Shown here piece after piece: positions 27,950 through 36,178 of a DNA stretch of 64,000 bases. Within the stretch, counting starts at the first letter, position 1. Every line of letters begins with the position of its first letter. The stretch covers positions 60,624-124,623 of the forward strand of contig NZ_JHQR01000075.1 of assembly GCF_014843825.1 (NCBI RefSeq), read 5' to 3'. The notes under the pieces were generated by a model, which was not told the origin of the DNA, did not search any database, and saw only the letters and a list, made by a program, of their open reading frames with translations. The DNA is from Mesorhizobium silamurunense. GTDB taxonomy: Bacteria > Pseudomonadota > Alphaproteobacteria > Rhizobiales > Rhizobiaceae. The position numbers and the translations under genes are program-made.

Positions 27950-28212
27950 TGCCGACGAAACGCACACCACGAAACAGAAATGTGAAACGCAGGATCTCGC
28001 AGGCGGCGGTCGAAGCATTCAAGGCAAATGACTACCTGGCCCTGCATCGTGCCCTGAGCTTGCGACCATGGGAAATGAGTCCGTTGCCGCGCGATATCGA
28101 ACCGCTCGGCTGTGATCCCGAACGTCCGCCCAATTCTAGGACCACCCTTTTCGACCAATCGTACGAGCAAGCGGTCGAGCTGCAACGGGCGCTTTTGGAG
28201 ACGTCGAAATGA
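27949..28212 (+). CDS. Hypothetical phage-region protein
   Basis: 87 aa with a strongly basic N-terminus (PTKRTPRNRNVKRRISQ) and a helix-rich middle (EAFKANDYLALHRALSLRPWEMSP), resembling a small nucleic-acid-associated phage protein. It is translationally coupled at both ends: TGATG with the previous gene and an ATGA overlap with the next. Confidence 0.6.
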   Translation: MPTKRTPRNRNVKRRISQAAVEAFKANDYLALHRALSLRPWEMSPLPRDIEPLGCDPERPPNSRTTLFDQSYEQAVELQRALLETSK

Positions 28213-28430
28213 CCCAAGAAAGGGAAACGATGGATAGCCTTAGCATCCTCTTCGATCCGGCGATGTTCGAACCTGGCTGCAAGCAGCCCAGCCGGCTTTT
28301 TCCCGTCGTGCTGGAGTTCACGCGATTCCAAGCGAAATGCCAGGCCTTGGGCTTCGATCGCGAGGAAGTCTTGAAGCTCGCAATGGCGCTTGCTGAGCGC
28401 GAACTAAAGGGCCTCGCCGATGGCGCATGA
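28209..28430 (+). CDS. Hypothetical phage-region protein
   Basis: 73 aa, no membrane segment. The C-terminal half is a predicted helix (REEVLKLAMALAERELKGL). It overlaps the previous gene by 4 bp and the following tail-fibre-like gene by 11 bp, so the four small genes and the fibre gene form one tight transcription unit. Confidence 0.6.
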   Translation: MTQERETMDSLSILFDPAMFEPGCKQPSRLFPVVLEFTRFQAKCQALGFDREEVLKLAMALAERELKGLADGA

Positions 28431-29550
28431 TCTCAATTTTCCAGTGATCGCAGATGGCCAGGCCGACGGGCAATGGCAAACGAGCAATGACGCTGATGCC
28501 GCTCTGGGCAATGCCTTTGGTGATACTTATTCCGTCGACTTCTCGGCCGGCAATGTCACGCTGAACTCGACACAATACCGCTCCGCGATGATCTTCAAGC
28601 CGAGCGCTGCACTCTCGGCTGCCCGAACGCTCATTCTCCCAGCCATCAAGCGACCCTTCGAGTTCCACAACAGCGACGCGACATATACCGTCACGCTGAA
28701 AAGCACCGATGGTGGTTCCCCTGAGACGGCGCTGACCAAGGCCGTCGCACCGGGCGAGATATTCATCGGTTATACCAACGGTTCATCTCCAGGGCTTTAC
28801 GGGTTCACGGCATCGTCAACCGGAGCGATCGGCGTCAGCGACGGCGACAGGGGCGACATTACAGTTTCCGGCGGTGGTTCGGTTTGGTCTATCGACGCCT
28901 TCCAGGGAGCCTCAGCCGGCGACATCCTCTACTATGACAACAGCTCGCCGGCTCAGTGGCGGCGGCTGGCGGCTGGAACCAGCGGCTACTACCTCAAAAC
29001 ACAAGGAGCTGGACTCAATCCCATTTGGGCGGCGGTATCTGGCGGTGGCGGCAGCGGTAGCGCCTGGCAGCTACAGTGGTCTCCTCTGGTCAATGAGCCG
29101 CCGACAAGCAACTACGCGACGTTGGACAGCCGCAACGGGCATCCCTGCCTGGACTTCGACGCCACCACCCAGGAAGCGGCGATCTTCACCGGAGTTCTAC
29201 CAGCCGATTATGCCGGCGCCGGCCTGACGGTTTCTGTCTGGTGCGCGCTCACTTCGGCTACGAGCGGAACGGTGGGGTGGCTTGTCTCGATCGAGCGCAT
29301 CAATGCATCGGGCCACGATATCGACGGCGACAGCTTTTCGGCCACCCAGACGATTACCGCGACGACTGTCCCCGGCACCAGCGGCCAAGTCCTGAAGATG
29401 AGCGTCAACATCGGCAGCGGGTCATCGCCTGACGATATGGACAACCTGGCTGCTGGCGAAGCGTTCCGGCTGAAGATCGAGCGCGATGTCACCAACGACA
29501 CAGCGACCGGTGATGCCGAGTTGCTGCGCGTCATGATGGTGGGGCAGTGA
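28420..29550 (+). CDS. Phage tail-fibre-like structural protein
   Basis: A 376-aa Gly/Ser/Thr-rich, beta-strand-rich protein. The motifs SDGDRGDITVSGGGSVWSID (~147) and AGDILYYDNSSPAQWRRLAAG are typical of phage tail-fibre and neck-whisker-like structural proteins. The C-terminal ~170 residues look like a beta-sandwich domain. No signal peptide. It probably makes a virion surface protein; exact role unknown. Confidence 0.7.
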   Translation: MAHDLNFPVIADGQADGQWQTSNDADAALGNAFGDTYSVDFSAGNVTLNSTQYRSAMIFKPSAALSAARTLILPAIKRPFEFHNSDATYTVTLKSTDGGSPETALTKAVAPGEIFIGYTNGSSPGLYGFTASSTGAIGVSDGDRGDITVSGGGSVWSIDAFQGASAGDILYYDNSSPAQWRRLAAGTSGYYLKTQGAGLNPIWAAVSGGGGSGSAWQLQWSPLVNEPPTSNYATLDSRNGHPCLDFDATTQEAAIFTGVLPADYAGAGLTVSVWCALTSATSGTVGWLVSIERINASGHDIDGDSFSATQTITATTVPGTSGQVLKMSVNIGSGSSPDDMDNLAAGEAFRLKIERDVTNDTATGDAELLRVMMVGQ

Positions 29551-29551
29551 G

Positions 29552-30217
29552 ATGGCGAGGAGCAATGCCGGCGGCACGGATCAATTTTCCTGGTCGAGGA
29601 CAGCAACGCCTGCCCAGCCCTCAGTGGGCTGCTTTGCGTTTTGGCTGAAGACAACCCAAACCACGTCCAATGTCTCTGTGATGTCGCATTGGAGCACCGG
29701 CAGCCGGTTGGGCTTCGGGATATTATTGAACAATACAGCGAACAAACTGACTGCGGTCGGCTACCCCTCGTCCACCCCGGCAGGTATCACGCTGATTTCC
29801 ACATCCAACTTGAATGACGGAAATTGGCGTCATGTCGCTTTCAATTTCAACAGAAGCAGCGGACAGGCCAACGCTCTGTTTATTGACGGCGTCTCCGAGG
29901 TCTCCGGCAATTCCTCAAGCAATTGGGGAAACAACCTCACGCCTACCTATTCCATTGCGTGCAGCCAACTAAACGGATTTTGGTCAGCTTACGTCGGGGA
30001 AATCGCAGAGATCGGATATTGGTCAACGAACTTAACCAGCGATGAGATAGCAGCGCTGGCGAAAGGCTATGCGCCGAGCACGATCCGGCCCACATCGTTG
30101 ACAGTGGCCTATGCGCCACTTGTCCGAGACATTCATGAACTCAGAGACACTCTGGCCAGCAGCGTGACAGGTACGTCGGTAACTGACCATCCGCGCGTCA
30201 TTGGTGGATCTGTCTAA
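29552..30217 (+). CDS. LamG/concanavalin-A-like lectin domain phage protein
   Basis: 221 aa with a LamG-type jelly roll: FAFWLKTTQTTS early, NWRHVAFNFNRSSGQANALFIDG in the middle and VGEIAEIGYWSTNLTSDEIAALAKGY near the end, the standard pattern of laminin-G-like domains in phage adhesins. Likely a sugar-binding tail component. It follows the fibre gene by one base and is the last rightward gene of the block. Confidence 0.75.
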   Translation: MARSNAGGTDQFSWSRTATPAQPSVGCFAFWLKTTQTTSNVSVMSHWSTGSRLGFGILLNNTANKLTAVGYPSSTPAGITLISTSNLNDGNWRHVAFNFNRSSGQANALFIDGVSEVSGNSSSNWGNNLTPTYSIACSQLNGFWSAYVGEIAEIGYWSTNLTSDEIAALAKGYAPSTIRPTSLTVAYAPLVRDIHELRDTLASSVTGTSVTDHPRVIGGSV

Positions 30218-30219
30218 GA

Positions 30220-30378
30220 TCAGCCGGCGATGGCCAGCCCGATGGCGACGCCAAGGCCAATGGCAATGCCCAGGAAGAGCTTGCCGGCAATGTCTAGGGC
30301 AAAGGCGCGGACAGCAGCCGAAACGTCTGCGCGTGGCTCCCTGAGAGCACTGGAAAGGTCATCAAAGATCGCTTCCAT
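30220..30378 (-). CDS. Very small membrane protein (52 aa)
   Basis: A minus-strand frame with ATG at 30378. The first half is hydrophilic (EAIFDDLSSALREPRADVSA) and the second half a Gly-rich hydrophobic helix with tandem GxxxG-like spacing (LFLGIAIGLGVAIGLAIAG). It is convergent with the LamG gene, ending 2 bp after it. The organisation (short soluble part plus C-terminal helix) suits a small phage membrane protein. It could be a chance frame, but the codon use and helix pattern argue for a gene. Confidence 0.55.
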   Translation of the reverse strand: MEAIFDDLSSALREPRADVSAAVRAFALDIAGKLFLGIAIGLGVAIGLAIAG

Positions 30379-30530
30379 GCCGAAGATTCTAGATCGGAAC
30401 GCGGCGGATGTGAATCCCCACCCTTATGGCGTCTTCGCACCAGTTCTTAGCGACCGCTTATGCTCGCTATGTCGGCTTATCCACCAGCGGAGTCTTCCGC
30501 TTCGGCGGTAGATGTAGAGCGGGACAGGGC

Positions 30531-30764
30531 TCACTCGGCCAAATGGTCTTGGTCGATTTTGGCAATTAGTCCGGCAAGAACCTCAACTGCTCGCTTCGAT
30601 TGCGCAATATGCGCCGCAGTAGTGTCGACCTTTCCTTTGCCTGGCTCAACTTGCCAAATTCCCGTCTGGCCAGCCTCGGCCGTGGCAATGAACCGGCGTT
30701 CGTTTTCAAGCGATTCGCTCAGCTCCGCTCGGAAAGCTTTCCAGTGCTCTTTGTTTGCAGCCAT
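30531..30764 (-). CDS. Small helical phage-region protein, unknown
   Basis: 77 aa, mostly one or two long amphipathic helices (EHWKAFRAELSESLENERRF and HIAQSKRAVEVLAGLIAKI), with no membrane segment or signal. No family recognised. It is in the leftward group with the 30.8-kb secreted protein and the small membrane protein. Confidence 0.5.
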   Translation of the reverse strand: MAANKEHWKAFRAELSESLENERRFIATAEAGQTGIWQVEPGKGKVDTTAAHIAQSKRAVEVLAGLIAKIDQDHLAE

Positions 30765-30781
30765 TAAGGTTTTTCCTGCTA

Positions 30782-31084
30782 TTAGTTCTTCGGTGCAGAC
30801 GGTCGCTCATGAAACTTGCAGAGCACCACATACTGAGACTGGCCCGAAATCTGGGTCATTACGCCTTTGTCCGGCAAGGTCAGGATTTGGGAACCGAAGT
30901 CGCAATAGGTTTGGATCGCGTCTGGGACATCGTCAGCGCGAATGCCGGCAATCTTGGCTATGTCGCCATCCTGACAGTTGCCGTTAGAGAGCAAGGTGCC
31001 GAGCATTTCGCACGATCGTTCTTCGGCCGCCGCTGCACCGCAAAATAGAGCCAGTGATGCTATTGTGCCTATCAGACGGAGCAT
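30782..31084 (-). CDS. Small secreted protein
   Basis: 100 aa from ATG 31084, which has a strong GGGGAGGTGG ribosome binding site. The N-terminus is a clear signal peptide (LIGTIASLALFCGAAAAEE). The mature part has four Cys (SCEML, GNCQD, TYCDF, VLCKF), suggesting two disulfides in the periplasm. It resembles small exported proteins carried by rhizobial prophages; function unknown. Confidence 0.68.
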   Translation of the reverse strand: MLRLIGTIASLALFCGAAAAEERSCEMLGTLLSNGNCQDGDIAKIAGIRADDVPDAIQTYCDFGSQILTLPDKGVMTQISGQSQYVVLCKFHERPSAPKN

Positions 31085-31160
31085 CCCCACCTCCCCAGTC
31101 ATGCCCGGCCGAATACTTGCCGCAAGTGTTGCTCCGGCACTGAGCGCATGAGCGGGCGTG

Positions 31161-32206
31161 TCAATTTTTCGGTTTCCGAAGCAAGGTTTCAAAGAAGCTC
31201 GCCTGGACCTTCGGAAGCCGGCGATAGACGCGATCCCATCGTTCCAATGGGTAGTCACTCTCCCGGATGACAATCCCTTCGAACGGGATTTTCGAAACTT
31301 GCCAGGCTTTCAGGTAAAAATGTCCCTGCGGGCGAACGAGGCGGTGGATTTCCGACAGATAGCACTCGATCTGGTCGAGCCGCATTTAGTGCAGCGATGA
31401 GATGTTGACGAAAAGATCGACGGTGGAATCCGGCAGAAGTTTAAGTTGATGAGGCAATAGGAAGGCAAGCGCGGACGCCTCGAATTCGTCGCGAACGGTT
31501 TCAAAATTGCCGAAGGGACGAAAGCGGAAATGCTTCTGTCAGCAAACACCTGGCAGAGATATTCCTGGGCGACCCCGAGAGCCGGAGGGATATCGACCAT
31601 GATGTATCTGACGGTCGGACGCAGCGAGGCAATGACGAACGCTGTTCGGCCGTAGCCGCCACCGAGCTCGCAGATCGTCCCTGTCGCGACCGGCTCGACC
31701 GATTTGTATTCCAGGATTGAATTGGCAAGATCCTGGGAAACAAGTCTTCCGCCGATGCGGATGGCCGGCGGGTTTCCGACGGATGGCTCCGACAGGGCCG
31801 CGATCTCTTCCGGGCATTCCTGCCCGGCATATTGCCAGACGAGCCGGGTGAGAAAGTTCAGGGCGAAGCCCTCGAACAACGGAATATGGCGATGCTTTAA
31901 CGGCGACATGACACCAAGCGCGGCCCGGAGTGACGCTGCGGGCGGCAGGTGGCCGATCAGAAAACGGATTTGCGGGTCCCAGGGCAGGACCCGCATCCAA
32001 GTAAAATAGTCCTTGGCCAGCGTCCGCTTGAAATTTGCGATCCCGGTCGATGCCATGCGCTCGGCATGCCGCCGGTTCAGGTCTTGCCAGAACTTCGAGG
32101 GCTGCATCGCCTCGGGCGCCGCCTTCATCTCCTCGATCATTGCCGGCAGCGTGGTGCTGAAGCTTTCAGCGCCGCGATCTCCGAACCGTTCCCTCATGCT
32201 GCGCAA
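31161..32206 (-). pseudogene. Putative sugar O-methyltransferase, frameshifted and with a nonsense codon
   Basis: The first ~230 residues (from ATG 32206) are intact: FWQDLNRRHAERMASTGIANFKRTLAKDYFTW, then TICELGGGYGRTAFVIASL, the SAM-binding glycine loop. At about 31525-31535 the frame shifts; the correct continuation (FRPFGNFETVRDEFEASALAF, then STVDLFVNISSLH) runs in another frame to a TAA at 31386-31388. The expected Glu codon there (SLHEMRLDQI) has become a stop. Then MRLDQIECYLSEIHRLVRPQGHFYLK completes the gene to 31161. Family: putative sugar O-methyltransferase of surface polysaccharide clusters. Confidence 0.78.
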
Positions 32207-32324
32207 TCTCCCCGCGCGGACAATGCTTCAAACAAGCTGAAAACACAAATTCCGCGATCACGGAAAGGAACCGCCATGGACCTCAATCTTGCGTTTCCCC
32301 CCACTCTCTCCGGCTGTAAATGAG

Positions 32325-32355
32325 GCCCGCTGCACCCGGCTCTTTGGCAGCGGGC
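32325..32355 (+). terminator. Hairpin in the phage island, terminator-like
   Basis: GCCCGCTGC (32325-32333) pairs perfectly with GCAGCGGGC (32347-32355) around a 13-nt loop and is followed by TTCATATTTAG. The T-tract is weak, so terminator function is tentative. Confidence 0.4.
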
Positions 32356-32798
32356 TTCATATTTAGTAATTGCCAAACCATGCGGCGACGCCGGATAAGC
32401 GCAAGGGCTGGACGGCTTGCCCCTGAAACGGGAGCGGCCCGGCGCTCTGGCGGGGTAGGCCAGTGGACGCCGGACCTAACCGGCGGGGGCTCGGAATCGG
32501 AACAGGGCAGGCATACTTCGGGTCGCGACTCTGGGCTCATCCAATTTGTGAATAGAGCAAGCCAAACACCCTAGTTTTGCCAAGTTGGCAGCGCCGCAAG
32601 CTGGCCTATAAACCTCACCGGCCGGCGAACCTAACCCCGTTTTCCGGCTTGGCCCGGCGGCCAAACCCGCCACCCAGCCACGGTCGCCGGGCTGAAACGT
32701 AGGCGAGCCCCAGCCGAGACTGAGATCACTGGCAGCAGTTGCCCGAGAGAATCTATCCGGCTGGAACGCGAGCGCGAGCGGGAAGCCTTGACGCGCTA

Positions 32799-33186
32799 CC
32801 ACTTTGCGGCCGAGCAGACGCGCGGCCTCCAGAGCCGAGCCTAAGACGGGCTAGCTGAGCAGCACGTAGAGAGCCAAGCCTGCGACAGGGGGCCATGCCG
32901 ATGAAGTCGCGGCGCAGATAGAACCAGATCGCACTGGGCAAGGCGATTAAAATAGTGTTCACAAACCATGCGGCGACGCCAGATAAGCGGAGCCACTTTG
33001 CGGCCGAGCAGACGCGCGGCCTCCAGAGCCGAGCCTAAGACGGGCTAGCTGAGCAGCACGTAGAGAGCCAAGCCTGCGACAGGGGGCCATGCCGATGAAG
33101 TCGCGGCGCAGATAGAACCAGATCGCACTGGGCAAGGCGATTAAAATAGTGTTCACAAACCATGCGGCGACGCCAGATAAGCGGAG
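32799..33186. repeat. Tandem direct repeat, unit 194 bp, two copies
   Basis: The unit 32799-32992 is followed directly by a near-identical copy 32993-33186. Landmarks such as CCACTTTGCGGCCGAGCAGA (32799 and 32993) and AGATAAGCGGAG (32981 and 33175) recur exactly 194 bp apart. A partial third occurrence of the end motif (ACCATGCGGCGACGCC plus GATAAGCG) lies at about 32377. Confidence 0.92.
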
Positions 33187-33235
33187 GCCGAATGCGCACA
33201 GCGAGGTGGGCGGCGAAGGTCGTGTCCTCGCGCCG

Positions 33236-33892
33236 TTAAACCTTCTCCACGACAGTGAGAGCGTCAGTTTCGCTATTCCCATTCCAGGGGAACGCCTGCT
33301 GTTCGATGATGGTCAGCCCGGCACGCGAGCTAACATGCTCGACAAATCCCTTTGGCATAAAGTTCCGCCAATCGGGATTTTCCTTGAATGTTCCGGTTGG
33401 ATTTTCCGAGTAGTTCGAATGATGAAGGACGGCTCGCCCCCTCGGCTTCAAGACGGAGGCGACTTCCATGATGTACGACGCCACGGTCAGCGGTTCGAAA
33501 TGAACCATCGAGTCGTAACTGAAAACAGAGGAAAAACGCCCCTTTTCAAATGGTAGACTCTTGCCGTCCGGCGAAAGCGTCACGGTCACATGAGAAGCGC
33601 TTGAAAACCGTTTCCTGGCTAATGCGGTGGCGTCGACTGAAGTATCGATCAACGTCAGCCGCCTGCAGCGGCCCACGATCTGCGCCGAATGGCGTCCAGC
33701 ACCGCTGGCTATCTCAAGCACATCATCCAAATCCAAATATCGCTCAAAAGCTTTGCGAAAGCGGCTCGCCGGTGCCCAAAACCAAGCCAGCAGCTCAGGA
33801 TCCTCGTACCGCTCAAAGTACTCATAATCAGAGGCGCCAAAACCACGCCACGTATCGACGATTGCTTCGTGCGCAGCGTCAGGCTCAGTCAT
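33236..33892 (-). CDS. SAM-dependent methyltransferase (class I)
   Basis: 218 aa with a Rossmann methyltransferase core: VLEIASGAGRHSAQI (motif I, ~58), LTLIDTS (motif II), FSSVFSYDSMVHFEPL (motif IV) and SVLKPRGRAVLHHSN (motif VI). The YDxFxERYEDPELLAWFWAPA start resembles sugar- or polysaccharide-associated methyltransferases. The frame is intact, unlike the neighbouring methyltransferase pseudogene. The substrate is unknown. Confidence 0.82.
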   Translation of the reverse strand: MTEPDAAHEAIVDTWRGFGASDYEYFERYEDPELLAWFWAPASRFRKAFERYLDLDDVLEIASGAGRHSAQIVGRCRRLTLIDTSVDATALARKRFSSASHVTVTLSPDGKSLPFEKGRFSSVFSYDSMVHFEPLTVASYIMEVASVLKPRGRAVLHHSNYSENPTGTFKENPDWRNFMPKGFVEHVSSRAGLTIIEQQAFPWNGNSETDALTVVEKV

Positions 33893-33987
33893 AAGCCTTT
33901 CCCCTTATTTTCTTCTGCACATTTTAGAGGGATCGCCCGTCAAAGGCAAAGGAGGCGCGCGCAAGCGGGCTTCCCGCTGGCGGGTTG

Positions 33988-34176
33988 CTATAAGGGGCCG
34001 ATCGCGCCCTCCATCAGGAAGGCACCCAGCGCGCTCATCAGCGCTTCGGCGCTATCCCTCTCAAGATGAAGATCGATCTCTTCGTCGTCTTCCGTGATCA
34101 GCAGCAATTTGCCTACAAGGGGGTTGCGCGAGATGACCACTATGTCGTCATCCTGATAGTCGGCTTCCCTAGCCAT
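33988..34176 (-). CDS. Small acidic phage-region protein
   Basis: 62 aa from ATG 34176, which follows GGGAGGAGACGCG, a good ribosome binding site. The sequence is very acidic (YQDDDIVVISRN, then ITEDDEEIDLHLERDSAEAL) with a short C-terminal helix. No family recognised. Confidence 0.55.
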   Translation of the reverse strand: MAREADYQDDDIVVISRNPLVGKLLLITEDDEEIDLHLERDSAEALMSALGAFLMEGAIGPL

Positions 34177-34326
34177 CGCGTCTCCTCCCTCTCGTATCAG
34201 CATTGCCGTGAGCGCCGTAGGAAAGCAAAAATTCAGGCCAGCGGGAAGCGCCAGAGCGCGGGAAGCACATCGCCCGTGTTGGACAGCGGCCAGACAGAAC
34301 GCGCGCTGGCGGGCCTCCGCTTGGGC

Positions 34327-34734
34327 CTAGTCGTATACGATCTGGGCGCGCAATCCATCCAAGGTGATGAACGAGATATGCCGATGATCCTGAGCAAATT
34401 CGCAGGTGCCGATAACCGATCGGCCTGGTGCGTGCGCCCGGTTCCGCGTCTCGAACTCGACTGTGACGACCGGCGGATCGGCTCGCTCGGTCGCTTTGGT
34501 CGGCCGGTAGATCAGGCCGCGACGGTACATCATCGTTTGCAGGAAGAATTCGCAACGTGCGATCAGGGTCAGCGCTGGCTCTGAGCGAGCCGGCGCAAGC
34601 ATCAACGCATAGACGCACACGGCGGCCATCAGCAGGCAGGCCGCGGATCTGACCAAGCGACCGCGGCGAAAGGACCAGACCGCGCCGGCGAGCATCACGG
34701 CGCCGATTGCGGCGATGTAAACGGCTACTGCCAA
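34327..34734 (-). CDS. Membrane-anchored protein, unknown
   Basis: 135 aa. Two N-terminal transmembrane helices (YIAAIGAVMLAGAVWSF and SAACLLMAAVCVYALML) are followed by a soluble domain of about 80 residues (RCEFFLQTMMYRRGLIYRP ... HRHISFITLDGLRAQI). It overlaps the next upstream gene's end by 10 bp, so the 34.3-35.8 kb genes appear to be one leftward operon. Confidence 0.62.
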   Translation of the reverse strand: MAVAVYIAAIGAVMLAGAVWSFRRGRLVRSAACLLMAAVCVYALMLAPARSEPALTLIARCEFFLQTMMYRRGLIYRPTKATERADPPVVTVEFETRNRAHAPGRSVIGTCEFAQDHRHISFITLDGLRAQIVYD

Positions 34735-34922
34735 AGCCTATCCAGTGCTTGCAACACCACCGACACGCCAGCCGCGACCGCTGCCCAGCTGGCCCATTTT
34801 CCCCGTCGGCCGATGTCAGGCATCATGTCGTCTATGCTGTCCCTGATAGGGATGGTTGCCGCTCTGATGCCCAGCCCTGCCGCGACGAGGCTCGTGACAA
34901 TTGAAAGATACGGAATGACCAT
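34725..34922 (-). CDS. Small membrane protein, unknown
   Basis: 65 aa with a hydrophobic N-terminus (PYLSIVTSLVAAGLGIRAA), a charged middle (RDSIDDMMPDIGRRGK) and a second hydrophobic stretch (WASWAAVAAGVSVVLQAL). Two-helix phage proteins of this size are often holin-like, but nothing proves that here. Confidence 0.55.
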   Translation of the reverse strand: MVIPYLSIVTSLVAAGLGIRAATIPIRDSIDDMMPDIGRRGKWASWAAVAAGVSVVLQALDRLWQ

Positions 34923-34925
34923 CTG

Positions 34926-35165
34926 TTACGTCCTCCTTCTCCACATTCGCACGTCACGAAGCACATTGCGCGCCACCAGCCACGATGCTGCGGTGAAAGC
35001 TGTAAAGAATGCTCCTCCAACTAGATCGCCGCGATAGAGTTGAAAGATTGCAACGAGTGGATTTGCGATCGCAGCGAATGCGAGCACGACGTACCACCAG
35101 AGCAAGAGGAATCTGCTTATCAAGCCTCGGCCTTTTTCTGTGGTCGATTGTCGGGATGGACCCAA
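34926..35165 (-). CDS. Small membrane protein, unknown
   Basis: 79 aa with two transmembrane helices (FLLLWWYVVLAFAAIANPLVAIF and GGAFFTAFTAASWLVA) joined by a short loop. Its start overlaps the NYN gene by 46 bp and it ends 4 bp before the next gene, a tight arrangement for coupled expression. Confidence 0.57.
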   Translation of the reverse strand: MGPSRQSTTEKGRGLISRFLLLWWYVVLAFAAIANPLVAIFQLYRGDLVGGAFFTAFTAASWLVARNVLRDVRMWRRRT

Positions 35166-35824
35166 TCGGCAGGTGGATCATATTCGCGTGGCCGACGACC
35201 AGGAGGGCCGTTACCCATTATGGTGGCCGGGAAAACAGACCGCTCTATATGCTCCCTCGTCAACGCTATGCGCCCCTCGCTAAATTGTGTGATATTCGCA
35301 GAGAAATTTCGGCCTGGCGGCGAGACAGTCACCAATGACTTTTTCTCTTTGAAGGTTTCGCGGAGGAATCGAGCTGTGGCCGCCTGATCGGAATCGGCAG
35401 TGAGCAGGTAGGCGCGGTCAAAAACGTCATTCCAGGCGTCGGTGATCAAGGACAGGCCAAGATTGAGGTCAGACGCCTTTTCGTTCGGCTGTTGCCAGAC
35501 GCGACCACATTCTCGACAATCACGTTCCTCATGAATGTAGTGGCCCATCACGCAATCGACGCCGACATTTCGCAGAGCGTTCATAAGCTGTTCATGCCGC
35601 CAGCGCTTTTGTGGATCTCCAGGGTAGTAGGCGGTGCAAAAAACAACTTTTACAAGCTTTTCTGAGACGGAAGGGATGATGATTTCCCCGAGCCGCCAAA
35701 GATTGCACCACTTCAAGAAATCCTCGTTTAGGTCCTTTACAGAGTGGTAAAGATTGAACCCGTCGACATAAAGCGCGGACCTAATAGGCACGTTTCCCCG
35801 CCTTGACTTTTTAGCCGGACTCAA
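35120..35824 (-). CDS. NYN domain (PIN-like) nuclease-family protein
   Basis: 234 aa (from TTG 35824; a GTG at 35791 is an alternative start). NYN domains are PIN-like, Mg-dependent RNases. Landmarks: ALYVDGFNLYHSV near the N-terminus with the first Asp and Asn, KASDLNLGLSLITDAW near 115 with a second Asp, and AYLLTADSDQAATARFL near 140 with the terminal Asp pair. Four Cys occur in HEERDCRECG plus GVDCVMGH and VVFCTAY, so a metal site is possible. It heads a leftward operon of small membrane proteins in the phage island; role unknown. Confidence 0.83.
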   Translation of the reverse strand: MSPAKKSRRGNVPIRSALYVDGFNLYHSVKDLNEDFLKWCNLWRLGEIIIPSVSEKLVKVVFCTAYYPGDPQKRWRHEQLMNALRNVGVDCVMGHYIHEERDCRECGRVWQQPNEKASDLNLGLSLITDAWNDVFDRAYLLTADSDQAATARFLRETFKEKKSLVTVSPPGRNFSANITQFSEGRIALTREHIERSVFPATIMGNGPPGRRPREYDPPADWVHPDNRPQKKAEA

Positions 35825-35932
35825 TCACATAAACGCTATCACCGCGACGGGATACGTCCCTAGCACACCCCAGGCTCCGGCTTGGGGTTTCGCGTTTAAG
35901 GCCCCTTATTTTTTGTCAGGCCAGCGCAGAAA

Positions 35933-36178
35933 TCACACCTTCCTCAGCCTCACCCCAGCGCCCCCGCCATTCTCGGGGATGAACTCGACGCCAGCGGATT
36001 CGAGAGCAGCGCGCATTGCCGCCAGATTGTTGACTGACGGGACACGGCGCCCCTTTTCGAAATCGCGAATTGTGCTCTCGCTGAGGTTGGATCGGCCGGC
36101 CAACTCCTGCTGCGACCAGTCTATCAGGCCTCGTGCTGCTCGCGACTGTGAAGGCGTCATAGACATTTCCTGCTGCAT
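35933..36178 (-). CDS. Xre-family transcriptional regulator (repressor-like)
   Basis: 81 aa, or 75 aa from the internal ATG at 36160. It is a compact HTH protein: RAARGLIDWSQQELAGRSNLSESTIRDFEKGRRVPSVNNLAAMRAALESAGVEF is the standard helix-turn-helix plus C-terminal strand. It is divergent from the 36.28-kb gene with about 105 bp between, the layout of a phage immunity region. Confidence 0.85.
   Translation of the reverse strand: MQQEMSMTPSQSRAARGLIDWSQQELAGRSNLSESTIRDFEKGRRVPSVNNLAAMRAALESAGVEFIPENGGGAGVRLRKV

Larger units (their letters stand above)
32207..33235. other. 1-kb region without an intact gene, with a 194-bp tandem duplication
   Basis: No intact gene is supported. Traces of a small membrane protein can be read on the minus strand within each repeat unit (FVNTILIALPSAIWFYLRRDFIG, then WPPVAGLALYVLLS in another frame), so a decayed two-helix protein is likely. 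Other contents are a hairpin at 32325-32355 and a third occurrence of a short repeat-end motif at 32377-32400. Confidence 0.6.
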
